A DNA stretch of 64,000 nucleotides from assembly GCF_035083965.1 (NCBI RefSeq), contig NC_089728.1, positions 16,927,955 through 16,991,954 of the forward strand, given 5' to 3'. This document shows positions 11,301-26,300 of this stretch, in pieces; positions within the stretch are counted from its first letter, which is position 1, and each line of letters starts with the position of its first letter. The notes below the pieces were generated by a model that saw only the letters and a list, made by a program, of their open reading frames with translations, was not told the origin of the DNA and did not search any database. The translations under genes and the position numbers were made by a program. The stretch comes from Branchiostoma lanceolatum (lineage: Eukaryota > Chordata > Leptocardii > Amphioxiformes > Branchiostomatidae).

Positions 11301-14300
11301 GTCCTACACTTTTGCTCCCGACCACTCTAGATCTCCAACCAAGGTTAGCGCTGGGTTTGGAATACTCTGGACTATTCATCCTAATTTCTGGTTCCATTTT
11401 TTTGGATCAGATTAGTATCTAAGTTTTGATGGGGATTTTGTGTATTGTAATGTCTTTTTAAATGGTAGACAATATTGTGAGTTCCAGACATTTGAACTAT
11501 TCCAGACTGCATGCAAATTGCATGCCCACTTGCCTTCCCCCCTTCCTATACTCAGGGCTCTAAATACTGGGTGCATGTTCACCTTAAGTCAAAATTGGAG
11601 CTCTGCACATGTTTTTTGACTGTGGGTGCACCAATGCACCTAGATATTTTGAATGCAATAGGTTTGAATCTGATGTACTATATAATTGTACACTAAGAAA
11701 CATGGAATATTCTTCAAAGTTAAGTATCAGAAAAGAAAGGATGCCTTCAAAATTGTACTTTGATGTACCACAGTACCAGTTACATTGTACTGTAACAATA
11801 ATCATGTACTTGCTTGAACTTTTGAAGTGAGTTACTTATAGAATTACAAATAGGCAGATTCAACGTCTTAGATTATGGCAATAGGGCTATAATTGTGTTT
11901 TGCAGACATTCTATGTCAGCTTCATTTTATGTTGTGCACCCGAAATTCTTTCTGTGCAGCTAAATTTTTAAGTTAGGTGCACCTGTGCATATTTCTAAAA
12001 TTGAATTTTGAGCCCTGCATACCTGAGGGTTGCCCTTGCCATCTCTGAGATAGTCCACAGCGTTGCAGGAGTTGTTCCTGTACTGTATGTTGTAGGACGT
12101 GACCCACTCCTCCGTCAGGAAACCCTTCCCAGGTCGACCCTGGGTCACGATACCCCCGATCAACTTGTCCTCGCCCAGATCAATCTGTAAGCAAGAGCCA
12201 TGGGTACAAGCCAGTAGAAAAAGATAAAGGTAAAGGTACAGGTAGTCTGATCACACCGGTGCAATGGCCTAGTGGGTTCTCCTTGCATACAGAAGGTCGT
12301 GAGTTTGATTCCCGGCCGGGTCATATCAAAGACTTTAAAAGCGGTACATACTGCTTTCTCTGCTTTTAGCACTCAGCATTTGAGACAGAGTATTGGAAGT
12401 TAAACACACACCACTAACCAGTGGATTAATCCCCTACTGTAGCGATTGCACAAAGTTGTGTGGCCCAAGGGCTACTGAAACAGAGATGGGCGCTGACCTA
12501 TGCACCATCGGTGTGGGAAGGAACTTTGACTTTTGACAGTCTGCTAGTTTTTTTGAGACCGTAGGGGTAGTGTGTTGTTATCCTCTGTGTCTAGGGCACG
12601 GTATGGGAAGGCGGAGCCCATCACTCTCCTTCTCTTACCTCCCCAACCAAAGTCAGGTACTTTTTACACCTGGGTGGAGTGAGGAACGTTGTGTTAAGTG
12701 CACAAGGGCACAAGATCGGTAACATGACAGGATTCATGTTTGTTACAAGTTTTGTATTTCTTATCCACTTTTATGTCCTGTGTACTATATAATGTTTAGT
12801 GGTGGTGTTGATATAAGTTTGTAAACTTGAGTGCGCCACCACTACATCTGTATATCACTTGAATAAAAAAATAAAAATAAATAAATACTGCACGACAGCT
12901 AGACATGTACATTGTACAGATACCTCCATGTAGTGCCCATTGTGGATGGTGTGCGGAGACCAGGCGCCGTCGGGGTTGTTCAGAAAGCCGTAGAAGGCGA
13001 GCCCCGGGCGCTTCCTCGCGTTATAGATGGAGGAAGCCTTGTACTGGCTGGTTTTGATGATCTGTGCCTCCATACCAACCGGTTCAAGCCGCACGCAGTA
13101 TCCTGCCAGGAAAGCGAAAAATAATTATTTTGATCCAGTTTAGCTCACTCCACTGGTCGTGACTAGAGCTATGTACCGGTACACTGTACCGATACAGTAC
13201 CGGGTACAATCAATTAGGTACAGGTTCAAAATACCTAACCCTGCTGTATCGGTACTGGACCTGAATCAGGGGATGGCCACTTTGACAGATAAAATTACTA
13301 TCAAATTACCGCGGCAGTGTTCTAAAGCTACTCTAAAGCACAGAGAACACATTTGCATGGCTGGAGTCAAATTTTCATCTGTGTTTTCATAAAAATAATA
13401 GCTAGCACAATCAAATATTATGTTTTTACCAGTTCAAACATGCTTTTATCTAGCATTTTTCGGAGAAGTAGTTTAGGTACAGGTTCAGGTCCGGACCTGT
13501 ACCTTAACCCGTGTACCTGTACCTGTACCTAAAATTTGTTTAGGTACACAGCTCTAGTCGTGACAGAGAAGGGAGATGCTATGTACAGTTTTTACATGTT
13601 TACATACATTATTGTACCAGGGAAATTCCCCTAGCTCTTTTAGACAAGCACAATTAACGTCCTGTTCTAAGGACTGCAACACTTTTCGGTAGCGAGCTTG
13701 TCAGGTGAGCGACACGGCCGAAATCGATGGATGGATGAAGAAAATTTGATTTAGAATTAGATTATAGGCCCTCTGGCAACTTTTACATGGTACTGCAGCA
13801 GAACTTCTTGTTTTTATATCTCGTGTTCTAGACATGCTATGGTCCAAATCCTTCTGTCTAGAGTTGGTGATTCACTTATAATCATATCACCCGGATGGAG
13901 GCTTGGTGAACCTCCATTTCGTATCAGTCATATGGTGATTTACATTTGTACACCATTCACCCGGATGGGAGACCTGGTGCGTATCAGCCAACAAAAGGGT
14001 ATATCATTATATCAACCCATAAGGGATGGTATAACCCTGACGGTGTGTAAGTACTTCGACTGATGATGATGATGATGATGGTCATCATTTTTCACAGCTG
14101 GTAGATAGCTCTTGTTGGGATCATGAAGAAGTGGCGTAGGTTTGAGGACCCCTAGCACCTTTTTGGGAACTGCAGGGGCCAATTTTGCCTGTCACAGGAC
14201 TACAGTCATGTACATGTAGATTATGTTACATCTATTTCAATCCTTGATGGAATAGGATTGATTCAGGCACAATAAGATCAGACACAGACTTTGACTTTGA

Positions 14301-17300
14301 AACAAGGTTATATAATGTTGTATTAGGACAGGTTCCAACAACTGTTGCCAACAGTGTCACTGGCCTGGAAGGACTAGTTCCTACTCCGACACTAAAAGTG
14401 CGAGCCAAATGTACATGCACATGTAGTCCAACAACAGAGATGTACTTATTTTTATAGTCTAGTGTAATAGTTACACTGGCTTTGTGCCACCATCATTCCA
14501 TAATGTGAAACAGACAGATTCGGTCTGAGCTCAGCATTTCAAACTACTCGGGCTATGGGTTAATGAACTGTGTTCCAGTGTCATGTTTAGGCCCAGCCAA
14601 AAAAATGTAATGTTTCCGGTTTCAGTCCTGAAAAAATTAGTGATTTTCTTTTTTCTTGTTTTATATTTTTGGCTGAAGTGATTCAACAATACATTTGGGC
14701 AATGTAAAGCTGAAATCCAGCTAGTAATTTCAACATTGTTGTCAGAATATACATTGCACATTAAGTGTATAGCTTACATGAATTAGTAGTCTCTTCCATT
14801 GACCCCATGACCTGGAATGTCTGTCATTTCATAGTTTTACCACCTCTTAACTCTATTACTGTCACTCTTGCAAGTCCGACCTTTGTAACCTTCCTGTCCC
14901 ATTCATGTCATTCTAATGTCACTCTAATGTTGATTTGATTAATATATGGGTGACATCCGCACGGACATCAATTTTCATGCGTTTCAAAAAAAAAAAGTTT
15001 TCGGCTGTACTGTAAATTGTAATAAGCAGCTGCAAAAGGAGAAAATACAAGTGTAAATTGCAAAAGATATTTCAGGATACAGATTACTAAATGTTGTAGA
15101 ATGCCTTATTTTGCCAAGAAAGTTTTGAAAGAATAAAATAAAGAATTTATATTTCAGTATACCATACTCTGTGTGTTGTTCATCTTTCCTGACCACGTAG
15201 ATATCATATTGAAGCCAATGCAACTTTTGTTTGGCCAAAATTTGTTGATTTGTTACTCACACGCTTGCATCGGTTTTGGGGTCCCCGGAAGATGTCACCC
15301 ATATCATTAAATCAACATCATGGCCTTATTATACACGGACACAAAAACCTCAGTACAAAGAGGCAAAGCAGTACCTCCACACTCCAGTAGTTCAAACCTC
15401 ATGGAGATGTGGTTGTTCCAGGTGCGAGGGTTGATGCGGATCCACCTGGCCTCCAGGGGTTCAGGCAGGAGGTTCTCCACAGGTGTGTTCTTGTCAAAAT
15501 TACCCGGAAACACCTGCAAAAGTCAATATACAATATGGCTGGGTTTACACACGCGTACACGTTTTCTGAGTCGACTTCACTGGAGTCAGATCTAGACTTT
15601 GAGACTCCTTTGGGTGTTCCAAGTCACTTTGTGGCCCTCTGTGTGTAAACAGAACGACTCCGGCTGAGTCCAACTCTGAGTTGACGCAAAAATACATTGA
15701 GTAAACCCAGGCAAAGTGATGTTCCATGTAGACATTTTTATGTCTATTTCAGCTGAGATGCTGTATTCCTGAGAAATAATGACTATGAATTACAGTTACA
15801 GTAACATTAACTAACAATATGTCATGATGATATTCCTTACATGTGTATCTAGAGCAAGGCTAGGCTATTGGCAGCTTGGTTCATAAACACATGACAGTAC
15901 ATATTTGAAGAAGGTTCATATCTGAGTAACAGACAAGTCATGGGTCTGTTCTTCTGTCTAGTAGACACTTCTTAACAATTCCTTAAGGGTATCTGTGAGT
16001 GTGCATGAAGACAAACCTGTGGGCCTCCATCAGTGCTGAAGTACAGATAGAGGTCAATGAGGTTTTCCTTGTACTGTAGGGTATATAGGATGTGACTTGC
16101 TTGAAGTGTACATGTACCTTGTCAGTGTGTATGAAGCAGAATATTAGCTGGCAGGGCGTCCATGCGTCTTTTGGACACCCTACACTAAAATGAGAAATAG
16201 CTTAATGAAAACTCACCTTTGGGCCTCCATCAGTGCTTTAGTACAGATAGACAGGACTGAGTTTTTTCTTGTACTGTAGGTACTAGGATATGACTTGAAG
16301 TGTACCTTGTCAGTGTGTATGAAGCATGATATTAGCTAGCAGAGCATCCAGGCGTCTTTTGGATGCCTTACACCAGAATAAGATGAAATGCTACATGTAA
16401 ATGAAGAGTTACCTTTGGACCTCCATCAGTGCTGTAGTACAGATAGACAGGGCTAAGGTTTTTCTTGTACTGTATGGTGTAGGACGTGACCCACTCCCCA
16501 CCCCTCCTGCCCAGGTCCTGCCTCCCCTGGGTCACGATCCCCAGGATCAGTCGGTCGTACAGAAGGTCCACCTGGGGGTGGGGAAACAGGAGCTTTGTTT
16601 AGTCTTTTTTTAAGAATTAAATGCGAAATACAAGAAGTTCAACCATCCGTCAATAGTTTCATCAGGTTGTCACTGAACAAAAAGACTTTTTGTACACAAC
16701 CAAGTGTATACCACAACAATGCAATGGACATTTCAGTGACCGCATTGTTAACACCGCACTAACTATCCCTTGTATATTATGTAAATTATTTACTTCTGGG
16801 ACCGCATCTGTACTAGTAAGCAGCGACACCTATAGCTGCACATGCAGTGCAAAGTGAACCAGTCAGAATTGCCCTGAGGAAGGTGACAGATGGTCAGCGA
16901 AATGTCAGTTGAATAAAACACTGGGTTGTATATACAAAGAGTCTTCTTATTAAGAAGTTCAAACAAGAAATTAGATTGGCCTTAATTGGGTGTCAATTTT
17001 TCTTCTATTCTGATGCCTGTAATTATCTTCGCCGAGAAGATTATGTTTTCGTTTGAGCCTGGCTGTTTGGTGGGTCTATATGTATGTCAAGAGCAATTAA
17101 CTCAAGAAACCTTTGATAAATCTTTATGATTTTTGGTAGGTGTGTAGTGGTTGTGCAAATGAAGGTCAAGTTCGAAAATGGTTCACTTTTCAACAGTACT
17201 GCAGCAGTGGACTTTGCATTTTGTGTGTTTGTATGTAGGCAAAAAAAGGGACGGAAACGTTGATGGATCTTCATAATTTTTTGTAGGTGTGTAGATGTAG

Positions 17301-20300
17301 TGGGAACGGAGGTCAAGTTCAAAAATGGTTCCCCTGGTATTTTCCATCGGTACTGCAGCGGATGTGTATTTGTATGTCGCCAAGATAACTTGAGAAGCTG
17401 TTGATGGTTCTGTATGACATTTTTATTTTTAATGTTATGTAGCTGAATATAATATGTTGAACAGACCTCAATCCACTGTTGATCGTCGTTAGTAAGAGCC
17501 TTCCAGCCTCCCACGCCATGTTTGGGCATGTTACGCCGCATGTTCAAGCGGCCCCTTCTGGGCCCGGACTCCGGACCAAACTCCGAACAGGCGAAGAGCT
17601 GCTTGTCCTTGACCTTCCCCGTTTCCATGCCAACCGGCTTGACCTGCGCGCACCCTGTAGGGTACAGAATGATTGGCAGACGAGTGTCTTCTTTGGGCAA
17701 ATTGAGTCACGTCATTACTTTAAGTGTATATAGTAACCTCTCTCACTCTATGGGGGCCTGTGTGCGCTAAATTGGTGCTGGGAGATTTAAGATGACTCAG
17801 ATGCCAATGTACAAAAGAAGTGTAGTTACATTTTGTGACTAACTACCAGCCAAACTGTACATGAAGATTGGGACTAAAAATTGTATTTACGGAGACATAT
17901 ATTGTACATTGTACAATCAAGTATGACTAACTTAAAGGTAGGATTCACATGAGTGTGTTCATGTACATCTAGTCTGTACGAGTTTTGTAATTCACATTTT
18001 TGGGGGTTTAGGTAAAGTTTGCGAGGAAGAAGTTGTTTTTCACTTTGACCCACCATAGTGCAGCCTCCGGGTTATCGAACTGAAAAAAAAAACACTACTT
18101 CTTTGGCCGCAAATTCAACCTGAGACAAAAACGGAACAATATGGAATTTATATATACTTAGTACTTTATATTACTTGTAGGCACTCATGTGAACCCCCCC
18201 TAAGGCACATATGATGACAATATTGTTATAACAGTTGTGGAAAATGGGGTGAGCACACGGTTAAACACCATGTCAACCCTGGTAAAAATAAGGAATTACG
18301 GGCAAGGGAAGGCTTCATGTAAACAGTGCTTAATTTCAGATGCCACACATACCATTGTACTTGTTGCTAAACTGTTAAATGCAAGAGGTTAAGTGCCTTA
18401 AGTTTACACCATTAAGAAAAGTCACAATAATCTGGAATCTAAACAAGGCAAGATGGGTTAGAGTGAGGGGGGGGGGAGGTTCAAACTACATGTTGCTGTT
18501 AGCCTCCGTTGCAGACTCCTTCCGGCTGTTTTCATTTTCTAAGTTCCAGTTTTACTATTACATTTTTTTTTTTTTTGGGCCAGGAATCCCGGCCAGCAAT
18601 TAGAAAAAAATTTAATTATAAAAACAAAAACTTGAAAAAGAAAACAGTCGGGAGGAGTCTGCATCGGAGGCTGTAATGATAAGACTGTCACATAAAGCTG
18701 TCATTCCTGACGAGAAATGAGATATCATGTTTTGGGACCCCCTGGGACCTATGACCTAACTTCCTGACAGACAGTGCCTAGCATGTGAAAGCAGCAGCTC
18801 TACTGCATATCCTATTCTGGGATCTTTCTCGGACCTATGACCTAACTTCCTGTCAGTGTCCCTATTGCCTTGCATATGAAAACCAGCCCCTCTATACTGT
18901 ATTCAAATAAGATGATGGATACACAAGCAAACAAGCAGACAAACCAAGGGCAGAGCCTCCATGTATGCATGTATAGGCCTGGGGTTCATCTAAATCAGGA
19001 AAGAGGGGCGCTGTGCCCTCTTGTTTCAGCCCAGCGCCCCCTTGTTGAATTCAGATTTCAGCTTAATATCCAGCATATAGCATTCACTCAGCAATTGATT
19101 CTTCCATACTAATAGTATAGAATTCACTCCCTTGCTCCGTCTAATTAAATTTTTAAAGAAACACCCTGAATGAACGAGGTAGAAATATTTTACAGAAGAA
19201 AGCTCCATACTTACTGGCTGCAGCACAGCCCGCCCTTGCTCCATGGTCGTGGGTAACTATCTGTCAGATAGCGGTGAAAACACAGAAATCAAAATGTAAC
19301 CTGCTCAAATGTACACTCAGTCAGGTTATTCTATGTGTTAATATCACGTCTACAAAATGGAATGCTTGAAACAGTTTTCCTCCGGCTGGTAAAGAAAGCA
19401 TAATCATTGAAATTTGAATCCCCTGAATGCCCTCTCGCTTGTATAAAAAATTTACTTTGCGTGCTTTTTTTTCTTGTGGGACAGTCCCTTGGAACCCTAA
19501 TTTTAGTAATTTTCATAAGTTGTGACTTTTCAAAACCATAATTGCTTGTCAATGAGTAACAGAAGGGGGCTTTATTTCTAACCATTTTTGGTGTGTGTGC
19601 TCTTACCCTTCTTTAACCTATAGTTTGATTTTGATTTTATTAGAATTGCAACAGTGCAATACACGTGGGACACAGGCAGCTATTACTGGTATCGTGATAC
19701 CGGTAATATACTTGTTTTTTTACATTTGGATGGAGTGAGGAAAGTCGTGTAAAGAGCCTTTTCCCCAAGGGCACAAGATCTGTAACGTCAGAGGGATTTG
19801 AACCCGGAACCGCTGGGTTCTGGGCCGAAAACCCTGCCGTTACGCCACGCGACACAACCCCACAACCGTACCTATTAGTAACCCATGACAGTCCCTAAAT
19901 AAGATGAAGAGTTTGATAATTTGGAGGACTTTTCTGCAAGCATGAACTTTATGAGATTTAAGTCAAAGTCAACATCTCTAGTTTGAATGTATACAGTATA
20001 AATCAGATGTCACGGGAGGAATGTCAGTACAGTGTTAAGATGTTAAGGGTTAGTTGAACCCCAGCTGCAACAAGCTGGACTTAGTAACTTCCTGAGTATT
20101 TGTAATAACTTAATACTTTGATATACAATGTACAGTCAACCCTGTATTGGTGCCCTCCTCTACCTAAGGACCACAGGTTGCCATCGAGTACTGTAAATGC
20201 AGAAAAGTTTGCAGTGGTTTTATGTTCATGGTTTTCGCAGCAACCAGCAATAAACTTAAAACCATCGCGAAAATTTTTGTCCAATACAGTAGCAGTATGT

Positions 20301-23300
20301 TAAACTATAACGCTGCCATGAACTTAAAACCACTGCGAACACTCCATTATTGCCTCATTGCGAAATAAAAACCACACGGACCTAAATGTATTAAATTTTA
20401 CAGTATTCACTTTATCTTATTTTATGTACTGTTCAATAGTTTAGTAGGGATTAGGGAGGAAGCAACTTGTCACCATAAGCCTGATAAATACAAAACCCTT
20501 TCAGTATTTCAGCGCTAGATACAAAAATGTTACAATCTACATTTTTAACCCGTAGGTTGTAGAGAATAGCTGCATTGTTTAAGACTGACGTCATACTATT
20601 CAAACAGTAAAGTTTTCCTTAGCAGGGACACCCCTATGTCCGGACACCCTTGAATTTGGACTTCCGCCCCTGTGTTAGGTATAGTACATATGATGGACGC
20701 GAAGAACAAAATTAAAGGATAAACATTGCTACATGTAAGTCAAGTACATGTAAGTCAAGTACATGTAAGTCAAGTAAGGGATCCAGACCTTTCACTCTAA
20801 GAATTGTTGTACAAAATACCGTAAACTTAAGATAGGTTTTGGACAGTAGGTTCTGAGCAAATTCACAGATTTGTTGTTCAAAAATCTTTGCTTTCATGTA
20901 ACAGGAAAAAATGCCAAAGAACCTCTGTCAGCTAGTTCAGAAAATTGCTGAAAATTCTCTGGCGAAAAACAAAACTATGTGACAACTGACAGTGTTTAAC
21001 TTTCATTGCGCTGACTAATCTAGAACCATTGCAAATTTGGTGCCAACCAGCTACTAGCTATAGTACCTTAGTGTGCTAAAGGTTAAAGGACAAATGCAAG
21101 GAACAGACTAGATTTATTCATTGGTCGAGCTATAGAATTCACCAAATGAATTGATTATCAATAAGTAAATGTTCACTGGGTGACGTGACATCCAACCTAA
21201 TGGGTAGATATACATTGTATGATAATAGTATGATTATAATAATTTATTGTAAATCACTTTTTAGCGGTTGGGGGAGAACGGAGTACTATAGCTAGGTCAT
21301 GGCACTTCATTTTAACGGTGGGAACACACATTACTGTCTCAAATATTAGTGATATTTGCGATGATGACATTTTAGCTGTTGACTATTGACCGTTAAGTCA
21401 GCTAAAATCAAACTACAGTTAACAAATCAAGAATTACAGTAGTTGCATCATGCCAATTTCTGATTAAGTAAAAATAACAGAACAAAAAGGATTGACCGGG
21501 ACAAAGTTTTTTTTTCCATTACGCTTTGATTAACTTTTCAATCCTCATCCTATAGGCCCGCTGAGCAAAGATTACTAACAGGCTGGCTTTTTTCCAAAGC
21601 ACTTTGGTTCCAGTTTCACTTAAGACATCATGCTGGGGTCTTGGCAGACTAGACGGACTCATCCTTGCACACCTCATGCACTTTAAGGTCAACATCTTTG
21701 CTTCATTGTCATTAAGGTATATATATTTTGGAAAGAACCTCGCTGTGATGGACATAAGTCAGGCCACACCAATTTAATTTCTTGGTTAACAGATTTTTAT
21801 TTTCAAAAAAAAAAAAATTTAGAAAAAAAAATCATTGGCCAGCCTTCTGTTTTCATGATTTTTCTTTTTTCTAATTTTTTTTTTTTTGGAAAATAAAAAT
21901 TTGTTAACCAAGAAATTAAATTGGTGTGGCCTCATACAGAGGAATGCTAGTTTTATTGAAATTTCACTGGAGGGACAGGTTAAAAATTCTTTGTCATTAA
22001 AGGTTTATTTAGGAATTTCAAAGAACCTTAAAGTTTCTGTGATTGACATGAATCGTGCAGAGGACTGTCTAGTTTTTTATTGGAATTTATGAAGGGACAT
22101 TTTAAATTCTTTGTCATTAAAGGTTTATTTAGGAAAAAACCTTTCTGTGATCGATATAAATCGTACAGAGGACTGTCTACTTTTATTGGATTTTTTGGGA
22201 GGGACAGGTTAAATTTTTGTATGTTAAGGTTTACGGAAACAAATTGAGGGAATTCTAGCAACAGTTGTGGGACTGTGCTGTACAAAATAAAGCTGTCTCA
22301 CCAAGGGAAAAGTTTAATCTTACCATCAGTTCTGGCATAGCTTTGCTGAACTTCAAAAGTTAAATCATAATGACAAAAAGTCGCACCAAATTGTAGCTGT
22401 ACCTGTCCAGTGTTTATCAACTTAACATGCTGGATTCATTCTTGGCACAAACTTAGTGCACCTTTAGAGTTAAACTAATTCATAAAAGTCGAAACATATT
22501 GTTGAACAATTCAGAATAGTCTAGAGCACACTGTTTTATTTAGCTTGCAAGGAATATTTTCAATAAAGAATATTCTATAAGTCAGAATGTTTTGTTTGAA
22601 ACACAGTATAGATACATGTTTGTAGTTACAGCTCTATAGCCAACAGTTGAACTGTGTAACAGTGTTTATAAGAATCTTACAAATGAATGTTTGGTGAGGG
22701 TTACAAACTTGAAATGTTTCAGCAGCCAAAGAGTCTTTAATAATATTTCAGTTAGGGATAATTTGAAGAAGAAAAAAAAAGAACCAATGGCCAAGGGACC
22801 TTAAAAAGGCTTAAACTCTGATATAAATAAGGCGCCTGTAGATTTGTTGGCTCAATGTTTTGCTTTAATTTGTTACTTGGAAAATAGTTTAAAGTGTTGC
22901 TAGGTCCAACTCTTTCTCTATGAACTGAGTCAGACTGTGTATACACAATTGTGTGTGTCTCTTTGCCGAAAACGACTAGCTTAAATTGTTTATTTTTAAA
23001 TTTTAAAAGAATCATTCTCAGAAACATTGTGCAACTCATTTAGAAATACTGTAAAAGATTTTAAATTTATTTTTAGCACCATTATGCAATCACCAAGTGA
23101 CCTGTTAACTTTTTATAGCCATCTTCCTGTTGAGACAACAGCGGAAATTCATTGTCTAGCTATTCCTAGCCCTAACGTTCTTTTATAATCCATTGACACA
23201 ACAATAAATGGTAGGTATAGAGCAAATAAAAGTTTTAAAATTATTGATCTATTACTAACCTGACCGACGGGATTTCCACGTCCGTGCCCCGGCGCCACCA

Positions 23301-26300
23301 GTAAGGCCAACAGAAGCAGCGCACCCTCAACCCCCATGTTCAAGTTCACCAGGCAACACCCCTCTCTTGTCGACAAACTCCTCTGTCTCTCAATATGACC
23401 CAGCTGTTGCAGGAACGAGATAGAGTCACGTCCAACCTTTCTCTCCACATGCCAAGAAATTAGCAAGTGTCTACGGGGTGCATCCCCTTCATTTGGTTAC
23501 TAAAGTACACAAATTGTACGGGGCCAAACCACCCACTTTATTTCATAAACTGCCCTTGGAAAGGCGTGTCAATGCCCTTACAATGTAGGGCCTTGTGTGT
23601 AACCCGTGGTGCATGGAGTGTTACACCACCGCCGCACTTCTAACTGCACCTGACATAATGATCGACTGTTTCCTCTTTTGTATCTGAAGTTCAACACTCA
23701 TGTCAAAAGGTGTCGGAACCATGAAAGCTGTTAGCTCTACCTTAGCTTGTACATTTGACACCTTAAGAATCCGACTTCAGACACGTTTCTCTTTGTATCA
23801 CCATCACTTTAAGATAACGGTATCTTATGATGAAACCTAATGATATCAATTAGTCCCAGGTTTCTGCCGTTTACTTTCAATTAGGGACAAGATTACTTGT
23901 TTATCGCTTACTGTAAGTAGACTAATTGATCGCTCTGTTAGCACCTAGTGTAAACAAAGCCAGGAGGTGTATATCTAGAGTAAATAAACCGAGTACACCT
24001 GAATTCATTCTTCCGATGTGTGGTAAGTTTCTTAATGGCCCCCCTGTACAAGTGGGAGACTTAAAGAGCAGGGTATATTGTTCCAAACCTACTCTAAGAT
24101 TCAGCCAGGTATGAAAACGAAAATTAACACTACCGGTGTTGTTTCAGGCATGAATGTGTCATTGTTTCTTAAGAGACCTTTGACTTGAGTTGATGTGTTG
24201 ATGAATGACTTTTTTTTCAACTAAGGAAATCAAAAAAGGTGCTACCCAATGTTACAATGAAGATGTGTTTATTTGGTCAAGTTAGATTTCTTCTTTAACT
24301 AAAGCCACACCAATTTAATTTCTTGGTAAACAGATTTTTTTTTTACATTTTAGCAAAAAAATCATGAAAACAGAAGGCTGGGGTGAAAACTACCACCTGA
24401 CCCTGTTCACTGTGTGCACCAATTTGAAAGTACAAACTTTCCTCTGAGATTCTGTTTTCCTGTTGATTTTCCAATCTAGCATTTTTTTTAAATTCCGTTA
24501 ACCAAGAAATTAAAATGGTGTGGCCTTGAAGATATGAGCATGATAATACCAATATTTGAGCTGTTAAGTTACTGTTACAGTAGAAATTTTATAATTGGCT
24601 ATGTGTAGAACATATTTTCCAAGTCAATGTCAATGAGTGAGTGAGTGAGTGAGTGAGTGAGTGAGGGTGTGAGTGAGTGAGTGAGTGAGGGTGTGAGTGA
24701 TCAGTGAGGGTGTGAGTGAGTGAGTGAGTGAGTGAGGGTGTGAGTGAGTGAGTGAGGGTGTGAGTGATCAGTGAGGGTGTGAGTGAGTGAGTGAGGGTGT
24801 GAGTGATCAGTGAGTGAGTGAGTGAGTGAGTGAGTGAGTGAGTGAGTGAGTGAGTGAGTGAGTGAGTGAGTGAGTGAGTGAGTGAGTGAGTGAGTGTGGG
24901 TCAGTAAGTTTTTTGTTACGGAGCTTGAGCCCATCTTGTTTTTTTTATCTGTCCTTTTAAGCTTATGAAAAAGAATTTTCATGTTTTGAAATTCACATTT
25001 TTTGGACAGATAAATGTCCCAACAAATTTTCCGTCCCTGGAAAAAACAGGGACAGGTCCTTGAGACAGCCCTGGTCTGAAAATTGATTGTATAGTCTCTC
25101 TCACTCCGTGATGCTGCAATCATAACCCCTATATCACTAACATATCAGCAGGGTAAGGTCAAATGTTAACCAGTTCAAATGACCAGTTCTGTTTGACACA
25201 AACAGTAAATGTTTATTTTCCTAGGACTGTATCCCCGCATCACGGGTGAAAAACAGAAGATAAAATGGAGAATCAGTGTGTATGTGAGTGTTTCATTTGG
25301 CAACCCGTCAACGTTAACTTTGACTTTCATTGTTGACACAGAACCCTGCTGAGCCTGGCCTCCGTACTGTGGGACTATGGGATACCTCTGCTGGTGTGCC
25401 GCTCCTACGGCCTGATTGGTTACATGCGAGTCGTGGTGAAGGAACACACAGGTTTGTATACCCGAAAAAGTTCACATACCAGAAAGGCCACAGCAAGTAA
25501 ATTGTATGGATAATATTCCTCTGCTGAGTCTAAATCATATGCAAGAGCACAAAAAAAAGATTTGTTAAAAAAGCAGTATTCCTATTTAATCTTTTTTTAA
25601 TTATTGATTCAAAAAGTTCACATACCAGAAAGGCTGGATGATGTCCTCCGCTGACTTGAAATCTTATGCGAGAGCAGAAATTCAAAGAGAAACAAGATAG
25701 GCCAAAAAAAAGATGCCAAATTTTTGAAATAGAAACCATACAATGTTGTAACAAGAACTGAAGTGACAAACAAAATATCACAGCCAAATCTTGAAAAAGT
25801 TCACATACACACAATGTGGTAGCCTTAAGTATCCTTACCAGTACCATAACAGTAAGTTTCACTCAATGCTACCATACTACTATTATATAGTGACTGTTGT
25901 ACGTTTTGTACATTCAAGGCATTGCCAGAAAGAAAAAAAATCTCTCTTTTTTTCAAAATCAGACAGTATCAGGAGGGCCTGCATGCCCCTTTTCCGTAAG
26001 GCGTGATCAGGCCGTTTTAGACTTCGTAATCCGTAATCAGCCACCCAAAATCAACGTAATTCGTAATCAGTACATTGGCCGTAACGCGTAATTGGTCACT
26101 TTGATTCTACGTAAAACGTAGGCAGTTACCTTTATGCAACGTAAAACATAATCTATGAATTACCAGAAAAACGTAGGTTTATTTCCAGCAAAGTCTCCCG
26201 GCAAAGTTGCCCCTCACAATGCAGGAAATAGCATTTCAGAGGGTAAAGATCTCAAAATTTTCCCATGAAACATGTGACCCACTTAGTATTGTCGCGCCTC

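Noticed and set aside
17041-17700. 219-codon minus-strand ORF as a single exon
   Set aside because: Only 17467-17654 is coding (discoidin exon 3). The rest reads through the donor into a degenerate repeat, and through the acceptor upstream.
24701-25123. 140-codon Thr-His-Ser-Leu-rich minus-strand ORF
   Set aside because: Pure product of the (GAGT)n repeat, which is open in every frame.
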